From Sisyra terminalis (lineage: Eukaryota; Arthropoda; Insecta; Neuroptera; Sisyridae), in the NCBI GenBank assembly GCA_958496175.1, contig OY292278.1, positions 2,852,001 to 2,916,000 of the forward strand: 64,000 nucleotides of DNA. Reading direction: 5' to 3'. Both the position numbers and the translations under genes were made by a program. Each line of letters begins with the position of its first letter. The first letter of the stretch is position 1. Under the pieces are notes generated by a model. That model had not been told where the DNA came from, did not search any database, and was given only the letters and a program-made list of their open reading frames with translations. Below are positions 36,249 to 48,465 of the stretch, in pieces.

Positions 36249-39200
36249 CATCAATTTACAGCTCCTTAACTTCCCGGTTCATATTCCCGGCAAACTGTCC
36301 CGATAAATTAATATTTCTTTCTTTATAAACTTGAAGGAAGATTCAAAAATTAATAATCAATCCAATTATAGCGACTTTAACCATCCTATATATCGTTTTT
36401 GTTCCCATTAAACATTGTCCTTGTTTCAACTTTGATATGGAATTGTGGACGTCCTGTTACCCACAGGAAGAAAATTTCTACCGATTGAAATTCAATAAAA
36501 CGTCCCTTATCTTAATTTTTTGAGAAAAATAAGTCTTAATTTGAAAAATCGGCCATTAAACTGGCCTTATTTCAGACGGAAAATGTCACACCATTTTACG
36601 GCTCTAAACCTTCCCGGTTTAAATTCCCGGCAAACTATCCCGACAAATTAATGTTTCTTTTTTTGAGAACGTGGAGAAAGATTCAAACATTAATATTCAA
36701 TCAGACTTTAGCAAAAGAAAACATCCCTTATATCCGGTTTTTCCCAATTTAAATTGGCCTTGTTTTAGCTTTGAAATGGAATTGTGGACGTCCTGTTACC
36801 CACAGGAAGAAAATTTCTTCAAATTGTAATTCACTTAAACGTCCCTTAACTTAATTTATTGAGAAAACTAAGCCTTATTTTGAAAAATCGGCCATTAAAC
36901 TGGCCTTATTTCAGACGGAAAATGTCACATCAATTTACGGCTCTAAAACTTCCAGGTTTAAATTCCGGGCAAACTATCCCGATACATTAATGTTTCTTTT
37001 TTTGAGAACGTGGAGAAAGATTCAAACATTAATATTCAATCAGACTATAGCAAAAGAAAACATCCCTTATATCCGGTTTTTCCCAATTTAAATTGGCCTT
37101 GTTTTAGCTTTGAAATGGAATTGTGGACGTCCTGTTACCCACAGGAAAAAAATTTCTACCGATTCAAATTCAATAAAACTTCCCTTATCTTAATTTTTTG
37201 AGAAAAATAAGTCTTAATTTGAAAAATCGGCTATTAAACTGGCCTTATTTCAGACGGAAAATGTCACACCATTTTACGGCTCTAAACCTTCCCGGTTTAA
37301 ATTCCCGGCAAACTATCCCGACAAATTAATGTTTCTTTTTTTGAGAACGTGGAGAAAGATTCAAACATTAATATTCAATCATACTATAGCAAAAGAAAAC
37401 ATCCCTTATATCTGGTTTTTCCCAATTTAAATTGTCCTTGTTTTAACTTTGAAATGGAATTGTGGACGTCCTGTTACCCACAGGAAGAAAATTTCATCAA
37501 ATTGTAATTCACTTAAACGTCCCCAATCTTAATTTCTTGAGAAAACTAGGCCTTATTTTTAAAAATCGGCCATTAAACTGGCCTTATTTCAGACGGAAAA
37601 TGTCAAATCAATTTACGGCTCTAAAACTTCCAGGTTTAAATTCCGGGCAAACTATCCCGATACATTAATGTTTCTTTTTTTGAGAACGTGGAGAAAGATT
37701 CAAACATAAATATTCAATCAGACTATAGCAAAAGAAAACATCCCTTATATCCGGTTTTTCCCAATTTAAATTGGCCTTGTTTTAGCTTTGAAATGGAATT
37801 GTGGACGTCCTGTTACCCACAGGAAGAAAATTTCTTCAAATTGTAATTCACTTAAACGTCCCTTAACTTAATTTCTTGAGAAAACTAAGCCTTATTTTGA
37901 AAAATCGGCCATTAAACTGGCCTTATTTCAGACGGAAAATGTCACATCAATTTACGGCTCTAAAACTTCCAGGTTTAAATTCCGGACAAACTATCCCGAT
38001 ACATTAATGTTTCTTTTTTTGAGAACGTGGAAAAAGATTCAAACATTAATATTCAATCAGACTATAGCAAAAAAAACCATCCCTTATATCCGGTTTTTTC
38101 CAATTTAAATTGTCCTTGTTTTAGCTTTAAAATGGAGTTGTGGACGTCCTGTTACCCACAGGAAGAAAATTTCTTCCGATTGTAATTCAATAAAACGTCC
38201 CTTATCTTAATTTCTTGAGAAAACTAGGCCTTATTTAGAACAATCGGCCATTAAAGTGGCCTTATTTCAGACGGAAAATGTCATATCCATTTACGGCTCT
38301 AAAACTTCCCGGTTTAAATTCCCAGCAAACTATCCCGATAAATTAATGTTTCTTTTTTTGAGAACTTGGAGAAAGATTCAAACATTAATATTCAATCAGA
38401 CTATAGCAAAAAAAAACCATCCCTTATATCCGGTTTTTCCCAATTTAAATTGGCCTTGTTTTAGCTTTGAAATGGAATTGTGGACGTCCTGTTACCCACA
38501 GGAAGAAAATTTCTTCCGATTGTAATTCAATTAAACGTCCCTTATCTTAATTTCTTGAGAAAACTAGGCCTTATTTAGAACAATCGGCCATTAAAGTGGC
38601 CTTATTTCAGACGGAAAATGTCACATCAATTTACAGCTCCTTAACTTCCCGGTTCATATTCCCGGCAAACTGTCCCGATAAATTAATATTTCTTTCTTTA
38701 TAAACTTGAAGGAAGATTCAAAAATTAATAATCAATCCAATTATAGCGACTTTAACCATCCTATATATCGTTTTTGTTCCCATTAAACATTGTGCTTGTT
38801 TCAACTTTGATATGGAATTGTGGACGTCCTGTTACCCACAGGAAGAAAATTTCTACCGATTGAAATTCAATAAAACGTCCCTTATCTTAATTTTTTGAGA
38901 AAAATAAGTCTTAATTTGAAAAATCGGCCATTAAACTGGCCTTATTTCAGACGGAAAATGTCACACCATTTTACGGCTCTAAACCTTCCCGGTTTAAATT
39001 CCCGGCAAACTATCCCGACAAATTAATGTTTCTTTTTTTGAGAACGTGGAGAAAGATTCAAACATTAATATTCAATCAGACTTTAGCAAAAGAAAACATC
39101 CCTTATATCCGGTTTTTCCCAATTTAAATTGGCCTTGTTTTAGCTTTGAAATGGAATTGTGGACGTCCTGTTACCCACAGGAAGAAAATTTCTTCAAATT

Positions 39201-41400
39201 GTAATTCACTTAAACGTCCCTTAACTTAATTTATTGAGAAAACTAAGCCTTATTTTGAAAAATCGGCCATTAAACTGGCCTTATTTCAGACGGAAAATGT
39301 CACATCAATTTACGGCTCTAAAACTTCCAGGTTTAAATTCCGGGCAAACTATCCCGATACATTAATGTTTCTTTTTTTGAGAACGTGGAGAAAGATTCAA
39401 ACATTAATATTCAATCAGACTATAGCAAAAAAAACCATCCCTTATATCCGGTTTTTTCCAATTTAAATTGTCCTTGTTTTAGCTTTAAAATGGAGTTGTG
39501 GACGTCCTGTTACCCACAGGAAGAAAATTTCTACCGATTGAAATTCAATAAAACGTCCCTTATCTTAATTTTTTGAGAAAAATAAGTCTTAATTTGAAAA
39601 ATCGGCCATTAAACTGGCCTTATTTCAGACGGAAAATGTCACACCATTTTACGGCTCTAAACCTTCCCGGTTTAAATTCCCGGCAAACTATCCCGACAAA
39701 TTAATGTTTCTTTTTTTGAGAACGTGGAGAAAGATTCAAACATTAATATTCAATCAGACTATAGCAAAAGAAAACATCCCTTATATCCGGTTTTTCCCAA
39801 TTTAAATTGGCCTTGTTTTAGCTTTGAAATGGAATTGTGGACGTCCTGTTACCCACAGGAAAAAAATTTCTACCGATTCAAATTCAATAAAACTTCCCTT
39901 ATCTTAATTTTTTGAGAAAAATAAGTCTTAATTTGAAAAATCGGCCATTAAACTGGCCTTATTTCAGACGGAAAATGTCACACCATTTTACGGCTCTAAA
40001 CCTTCCCGGTTTAAATTCCCGGCAAACTATCCCGACAAATTAATGTTTCTTTTTTTGAGAACGTGGAGAAAGATTCAAACATTAATATTCAATCATACTA
40101 TAGCAAAAGAAAACATCCCTTATATCTGGTTTTTCCCAATTTAAATTGTCCTTGTTTTAACTTTGAAATGGAATTTTGGACGTCCTGTTACCCACAGGAA
40201 GAAAATTTCATCAAATTGTAATTCACTTAAACGTCCCCAATCTTAATTTCTTGAGAAAACTAGGCCTTATTTTTAAAAATCGGCCATTAAACTGGCCTTA
40301 TTTCAGACGGAAAATGTCAAATCAATTTACGGCTCTAAAACTTCCAGGTTTAAATTCCGGGCAAACTATCCCGATACATTAATGTTTCTTTTTTTGAGAA
40401 CGTGGAGAAAGATTCAAACATAAATATTCAATCAGACTATAGCAAAAGAAAACATCCCTTATATCCGGTTTTTCCCAATTTAAATTGGCCTTGTTTTAGC
40501 TTTGAAATGGAATTGTGGACGTCCTGTTACCCACAGGAAGAAAATTTCTTCAAATTGTAATTCACTTAAACGTCCCTTAACTTAATTTCTTGAGAAAACT
40601 AAGCCTTATTTTGAAAAATCGGCCATTAAACTGGCCTTATTTCAGACGGAAAATGTCATATCCATTTACGGCTCTAAAACTTCCCGGTTTAAATTCCCAG
40701 CAAACTATCCCGATAAATTAATGTTTCTTTTTTTGAGAACTTGGAGAAAGATTCAAACATTAATATTCAATCAGACTATAGCAAAAAAAAACCATCCCTT
40801 ATATCCGGTTTTTCCCAATTTAAATTGGCCTTGTTTTAGCTTTGAAATGGAATTGTGGACGTCCTGTTACCCACAGGAAGAAAATTTCTTCCGATTGTAA
40901 TTCAATTAAACGTCCCTTATCTTAATTTCTTGAGAAAACTAGGCCTTATTTAGAACAATCGGCCATTAAAGTGGCCTTATTTCAGACGGAAAATGTCACA
41001 TCAATTTACAGCTCCTTAACTTCCCGGTTCATATTCCCGGCAAACTGTCCCGATAAATTAATATTTCTTTCTTTATAAACTTGAAGGAAGATTCAAAAAT
41101 TAATAATCAATCCAATTATAGCGACTTTAACCATCCTATATATCGTTTTTGTTCCCATTAAACATTGTCCTTGTTTCAACTTTGATATGGAATTGTGGAC
41201 GTCCTGTTACCCACAGGAAGAAAATTTCTACCGATTGAAATTCAATAAAACGTCCCTTATCTTAATTTTTTGAGAAAAATAAGTCTTAATTTGAAAAATC
41301 GGCCATTAAACTGGCCTTATTTCAGACGGAAATTGTCACACCATTTTACGACTCTAAACCTTCCCGGTTTAAATTCCCGGCAAACTATCCCGACAAATTA
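36249..41400 (+). repeat. Seven-monomer (2,375-bp) higher-order repeat carrying the island A edge monomer
   Basis: The degenerate edge monomer with ATTATAGCGACTTTAACC occurs at 36371, 38746 and 41121, spaced 2,375 bp each time, or seven monomers. Internal markers are shifted by one monomer in the second copy: the CAGGAAAAAAATTTC variant at 37143 recurs at 39857 (2,714 bp, eight monomers). One monomer was therefore gained and another lost between copies. The monomer at 39385-39576 is a hybrid of two forms. Confidence 0.8.
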
Positions 41401-41759
41401 ATGTTTCTTTTTTTGAGAACGTGGAGAAAGATTCAAACATTAATATTCAATCATACTATAGCAAAAGAAAACATCCCTTATATCTGGTTTTTCCCAATTT
41501 AAATTGTCCTTGTTTTAACTTTGAAATGGAATTGTGGACGTCCTGTTACCCACAGGAAGAAAATTTCATCAAATTGTAATTCACTTTAACGTCCCCAATC
41601 TTAATTTCTTGAGAAAACTAAGCCTTATATTGAAAAATCGGCCATTAAACTAGCTTTATTTCAGACGGAAAATGTCACATCAATTTACGGCTCTAAAACT
41701 TCCAGGTTTAAATTCCTGGCAAACTATCCCCATACATTAATGTTTCTTTTTTTGAGAAC

Positions 41760-43120
41760 GTGGAGAAAGATTCAAACATTAATATTCAATCAGACTATAG
41801 CAAAAGAAAACATCCCTTATATCCGGTTTTTCCCAATTTAAATTGGCCTTGTTTTAGCTTTGAAATGGAATTGTGGACGTCCTGTTACCCACAGGAAGAA
41901 AATTTCTACCGATTGAAATTCAATAAAACTTCCCTTATCTTAATTTTTTGAGAAAAAAATAAGTCTTAATTAGAAAAATCGGCCATTAAACTGGCCTTAT
42001 TTCAGACGGAAAATGTCACACCATTATACGGCTCTAAACCTTCCCGGTTTAAATTCTCGGCAAACTATCCCGACAAATTAAAGTTTCTTTTTTTGAGAAC
42101 GTGGAGAAAGATTCAAACATTAATATTCAATCATACTATAGCAAAAGAAAACATCCCTTATATCCGGTTTTTCCCAATTTAAATTGTCCTAGTTTTAACT
42201 TTGACATGGAATTGTGGACGTCCTGTTACCCACAGGAAGAAAATTTCTACCGATTGAAATTCAATAAAACGTCCCTTATCTTAATTTTTTGAGAAAAATA
42301 AGTCTTAATTTGAAAAATCGGCCATTAAACTGGCCTTATTTCAGACGGAAAATGTCACACCATTTTACGGCTCTAAACCTTCCCGGTTTAAATTCCCGGC
42401 AAACTATCCCGACAAATTAATGTTTCTTTTTTTGAGAACGTGGAGAAAGATTCAAACATTAATATTCAATCAGACTTTAGCAAAAGAAAACATCCCTTAT
42501 ATCCGGTTTTTCCCAATTTAAATTGGCCTTGTTTTAGCTTTGAAATGGAATTGTGGACGTCCTGTTACCCACAGGAAGAAAATTTCTACCGATTGAAATT
42601 CAATAAAACTTCCCTTATCTTAATTTTTTGAGAAAAAAATAAGTCTTAATTAGAAAAATCGGCCATTAAACTGGCCTTATTTCAGACGGAAAATGTCACA
42701 CCATTATACGGCTCTAAACCTTCCCGGTTTAAATTCTCGGCAAACTATCCCGACAAATTAATGTTTCTTTTTTTGAGAACGTGGAGAAAGATTCAAACAT
42801 TAATATTCAATCATACTATAGCAAAAGAAAACATCCCTTATATCCGGTTTTTCCCAATTTAAATTGTCCTAGTTTTAACTTTGACATGGAATTGTGGACG
42901 TCCTGTTACCCACAGGAAGAAAATTTCTACCGATTGAAATTCAATAAAACGTCCCTTATCTTAATTTTTTGAGAAAAATAAGTCTTAATTTGAAAAATCA
43001 TCCATTAAACTGGCCTTATTTCAGACGGAAAATGTCACACCATTTTACGACTCTAAACCTTCCCGGTTTAAATTCCCGGCAAACTATCCCGACAAATTAA
43101 TGTTTCTTTTTTTGAGAACG
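41760..43120 (+). repeat. Two-monomer (680-bp) higher-order repeat
   Basis: Two forms alternate: one with AATAAAACTTCCCTTATC and the AAAAAAATAAGTC spacer, the other with TTGACATGGAATTGTGG and CCTAGTTTTAAC. The pair is present twice in a row with few differences (TTAAAG versus TTAATG at 42080/42760). Confidence 0.8.
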
Positions 43121-46100
43121 TGGAGAAAGATTCAAACATTAATATTCAATCATACTATAGCAAAAGAAAACATCCCTTATATCTGGTTTTTCCCAATTTA
43201 AATTGTCCTTGTTTTAACTTTGAAATGGAATTGTGGACGTCCTGTTACCCACAGGAAGAAAATTTCATCAAATTGTAATTCACTTAAACGTCCCCAATCT
43301 TAATTTCTTGAGAAAACTAGGCCTTATTTTGAAAAATCGGCCATTAAACTGGCCTTATTTCAGACGGAAAATGTCAAATCAATTTACGGCTCTTAAACTT
43401 CCCGGTTTAAATTCCCGGCAAACTATCCCGATAAATTAATGTTTCTTTTTTTGAGAACGTGGAGAAAGATTCAAACATTAATATTCAATCAGACTATAGC
43501 AAAAGAAAACATCCCTTATATCCGGTTTTTCCCAATTTAAATTGGCCTTGTATTAGCTTTGAAATGGAATTGTGGACGTCCTGTTACCCACAGGAAGAAA
43601 ATTTCTCCAAATTGTAATTCACTTAAACGTCCCTAATCTTAATTTCTTGAGAAAACTAGGCCTTATTTTGAAAAATCGGCCATTAAACTGGCCTTATTTC
43701 AGACGGAAAATGTCACATCAATTTACGGCTCTAAAACTTCCCGGTTTAAATTCCCGGCAAACTATCCCGCTAAATAATAATTCTTTTTATAAGAACGTGG
43801 AGTAAGATTCAAACATTAATATTCAATCAGACTATAGCAAAAAAAAACCATCCCTTATATCCGGTTTTTCCCAATTTAAATTGGCCTTGTTTTAACTTTG
43901 AAATGGAATTGTGGACGTCCTGTTACCCACAGGAAGAAAATTTCTTCAAATTGTAATTCACTTAAACGTCCCTAATCTTAATTTCTTGAGAAAACTAGGC
44001 CTTATTTTGAAAAATCTGTCATTAAACAGGCCTTATTTCAGAAGGAAAATGTCACATTAATTTACGGCTCTAAAACTACCAGGTATAAACTCCTGGCAAA
44101 CTATCCCGATACATTAATGTTTCTTTTTTTGAGAACTTGGAGAAAGATTCAAACATTAATATTCAATCAGACTATAGCAAAAAAAACCATCTCTTAAATC
44201 CGGTTTTTCCCAATTTAAATTGGCCTTGTTTAAACTTTTGAAATGGAATTGTGGACGTCCTGTTACCCACAGGAAGAAAATTTCTTCAAATTGTAATTCA
44301 CTTAAACGTCCCTAATCTTAATTTCTTGAGAAAACTAGGCCTTATTTTGAAAAATCTGTCATTAAACAGGCCTTATTTCAGACGGAAAATGTCTCATCTA
44401 TTTAAGGCTCTAAAATTTCCCGGTTTAAATTCCCGGCAAACTATCCCGATACATCAATGTTTCTTTTTTTGAGAACGAAGAAAAAGATTCAAACATTAAT
44501 ATTCAATCAGACTATAGCAAAAGAAAACATCCCTTATATCCGGTTTTTCCCAATTTAAATTGGCCTTGTTTTAGCTTTGAAATGGAATTGTGGACGTCCT
44601 GTTACCCACAGGAAGAAAATTTCTTCCGATTGTAATTCAATAAAACGTCAACAATCTTAATTTATTTGAAAAACTAGGCCTTATTTTGAAAAATCTGTCA
44701 TTAAACAGGCCTTATTTCAGACGGAAAATGTCACATCAATTTACGGCTCTAAAACCTCTAGGTTTAAATTCTTGGCAAACTATCCTGATACATTAATGTT
44801 TCTTTATTTGAGAACTTGGAGAAAGATTCAAACATTAATATTCAATCAGACTATAGCTAAAAAAAACCATCCCTTATATCCGGTTTTTCCCAATTTAAAT
44901 TGGCATTGTTTTAGCTTTGAAATGGAATTGTGGACGTCCTCTTACCCACAGGAAGAAAATTTCTTCAAATTGTAATTCACTTAAACGTCCCTAATCTTAA
45001 TTTCTTGAGAAAACTAGGCCTTATTTTGAAAAATCTGTATCTAAACTGGCCTTATTTCAGACGGAAAATGTCACATCTATTTAAGGCTCTAAAACTTCCC
45101 GGTTTAAATTCCCGGCAAACTATCCCGATACATTTATGTTTCTTTTTTTGAGAACGTGGGAAAAGATTCAAACATTAATATTCAATCAGACTATAGCAAA
45201 AAAAACCATCCCTTATATCCGGTTTTTCCCAATTTAAATTGGCCTTGTTTTAACTTTGAAATGGAATTGTGGACGTCCTGTTACCCACAGGAAGAAAATT
45301 TCTTCAAATTGTAATTCACTTAAACGTCCCTAATCTTAATTTCTTGAGAAAACTAGGCCTTATTTTGAAAAATCTGTCATTAAACAGGCCTTATTTCAGA
45401 AGGAAAATGTCACATTAATTTACGGCTCTAAAACTACCAGGTATAAACTCCTGGCAAACTATCCCGATACATTAATGTTTCTTTTTTTGAGAACTTGGAG
45501 AAAGATTCAAACATTAATATTCAATCAGACTATAGCAAAAAAAACCATCTCTTAAATCCGGTTTTTCCCAATTTAAATTGGCCTTGTTTAAACTTTTGAA
45601 ATGGAATTGTGGACGTCCTGTTACCCACAGGAAGAAAATTTCTTCAAATTGTAATTCACTTAAACGTCCCTAATCTTAATTTCATGAGAAAACTAGGCCT
45701 TATTTTGAAAAATCTGTCATTAAACAGGCCTTATTTCAGACGGAAAATGTCTCATCTATTTAAGGCTCTAAAATTTCCCGGTTTAAATTCCCGGCAAACT
45801 ATCCCGATACATTAATGTTTCTTTTTTTGAGAACGTGGAGAAAGATTCAAACATTAATATTCAATCAGACTATAGCAAAAAAAACAATCCCTAATATCCT
45901 GTTTTTCCCAATTTTAATTGTCCTTGTTTTAGCTTTGAAATGGAATTGTGGACGTCCTGTTACCCACAGGAAGAAAATTTCTATCGATTGTAATTCAATA
46001 AAACGTCCCTTATCCTAATTTCTTGAGATAACTAAGCCTTATTTTGAAAAATCGGCCATTAAACTGGCCTTTTTTCAGACGGAAAATGTCACATCAATTT

Positions 46101-48021
46101 ACGGCTCTAAAACCTCTAGGTTTAAATTCCTGGCAAACTATCCTGATACATTAATGTTTCTTTATTTGAGAACTTGGAGAAAGATTCAAACATTAATATT
46201 CAATCAGACTATAGCTAAAAAAAACCATCCCTTATATCCGGTTTTTCCCAATTTAAATTGGCATTGTTTTAGCTTTGAAATGGAATTGTGGACGTCCTCT
46301 TACCCACAGGAAGAAAATTTCTTCAAATTGTAATTCACTTAAACGTCCCTAATCTTAATTTCTTGAGAAAACTAGGCCTTATTTTGAAAAATCTGTCATT
46401 AAACTGGCCTTATTTCAGACGGAAAATGTCACATTATTCTACGGCTCTAAAACTACCAGGTTTAAATTTCCGGCAAACTATCCCGATACATTAATGTTTC
46501 TTTTTTTGAGAACGTGGAAAAAGATTCAAACATTAATATTCAATCAGACTATAGCTAAAAAAACCATCCCTTATATCCGGTTTTTCCCAATTTAAATTGG
46601 CCTTGTTTAAACTTTTGAAATGGAATTGTGGACGTCCTGTTACCCACAGGAAGAAAATTTCATCAAATTGTAATTCACTTAAACGTCCCTAATCTTAATT
46701 TCTTGAGAAAACTAGGCCTTATTTTGAAAAATCTGTCATTAAACAGGCCTTATTTCAGAAGGAAAATGTCACATTAATTTACGGCTCTAAAACTACCAGG
46801 TTTAAACTCCTGGCAAACTATCCCGATACATTAATGTTTCTTTTTTTGAGAACTTGGAGAAAGATTCAAACATTAATATTCATCAGACTATAGCAAAAAA
46901 AACCATCCCTTAAATCCGGTTTTTCCCAATTTAGATTGGCCTTGTTTAAACTTTTGAAATGGAATTGTGGACGTCCTGTTACCCACAGGAAGAAAATTTC
47001 TTCAAATTGTAATTCACTTAAACGTCCCTAATCTTAATTTCTTGAGAAAACTAGGCCTTATTTTGAAAAATCGGCCATTAAACAGGCCTTATTTCAGACG
47101 GAAAATGTCATATCAATTTACGGCTCTTAAACTTCCCGGTTTAAATTCCCGGCAAACTATCCCGATAAATTAATGTTTTTTTTTGAGAACGTGGAGAAAG
47201 ATTCAAACATTAATATTCAATCAGACTATAGCAAAAGAAAACATCCCTTATATCCGGTTTTCCCAATTTAAATTGGCCTTGTTTTAGATTTGAAATGGAA
47301 TTGTGGTCGTCCTGTTACCCACAGGAAGAAAATTTCTTAAAATTGTAATTCACTTAAACATCCCTTATCTTAATTTCTTGAGAAAACTAAGCCTTATTTT
47401 GAAAAATCGGCCATTAAACTGGCCTTATTTCAGACGGAAAATGTTACATCAATTCACGGCTCTAAAACCTCCAGGTATAAATTTCTGGCAAACTATCCCG
47501 GTACATTAATGTTTCTTTTTTTGAGAACGTGGAGAAAGATTCAAGCATGAATATTCAATTAGACTATAGCAAAAGAAAACATCCCTTATATCCTGTTTTT
47601 CCCAATTTAAATTGGCCTTGTTTTAACTTTGAAATGGAATTGTGGACGTCCAGTTACCCACAGGAAGAAAATTTCTTCAAATTGTAATTCACTTAAACGT
47701 CCCTAATCTTAATTTCTTGAGAAAACTAGGCCTTATTTTGAAAAATCTGTCATTAAACAGGCCTTATTTCAGACGGAAAATGTCACATCTATTTAAGGCT
47801 CTAAAACTTCCGGGTTTAAATTCCCGGCAAACTATCCCGCTAAATAATAATTCTTTATATAAGAACGTGGAGTAAGATTCAAACATTAATATTCAATCAG
47901 ACAATAGCAAAAAAAACCATCCCTTATATCCGGTTTTTCCCAATTTAAATTGGCCTTGTTTAAACTTTTGAAATGGAATTGTGGACGTCCTGTTACCCAC
48001 AGGAAGAAAATTTCTTCAAAT

Positions 48022-48465
48022 TGTTATTTATTAGATAGCCTTAAATCTACAAACATTGATATAACAAGGCCTAAATTCATTTTCTAAATTATTTCTTTTT
48101 TCAAACAATTCTAATTTGTTGGCAATTCGAATTGTTTAGAATTTTGAATTAAGACAACGCCACAATGTGTTTCGAATTTAGTTGGAAGCTATGAGTACAT
48201 CCACCTGACTCACAGGTGGCACTAAAAACTTATGGTGGTTAAGTGACATTACATGTCAAGAGTTCACACGTTCTAGCATAGATGGAAAGACAGCAGATGT
48301 CAATTTGACAACTAACTTTTGATAGTATTTCTAATTTTAATTGTATATAATATTAAAATTTAATTGTATTTCTTCACATTGTAAATCACTAAAAAGCCTT
48401 AAATCTAAAAACGTTGAGAAAACAAGGCCTTATATTGAAAAAACACCCTTTTAAACGGCCTAATT
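48022..48465. repeat. Island B, copy 3
   Basis: Same island in a different satellite context. The hairpin here is CCACCTG-ACTCA-CAGGTGG, one base pair longer than in copies 1 and 2. It also has AACTTATGGTGG and ATTTCTAATTTT changes. Left flank again stops at TTCTTCAAATTG, so the left boundary is fixed in all copies. Confidence 0.85.

Larger units (their letters stand above)
36186..48021 (+). repeat. 339-bp satellite array, block 6
   Basis: About 35 monomers. The left third is built from a seven-monomer unit described separately. From 41760 to about 43100 two monomer forms alternate with a 680-bp period (41760/42440 and 42101/42781). Around 43900-45800 a four-monomer unit of 1358 bp repeats (44251 and 45609 share the AAAATTTCCCGG variant). 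Edge-type TAAATAATAATTC variants occur at about 43770 and 47840, far from any island A. Confidence 0.95.
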
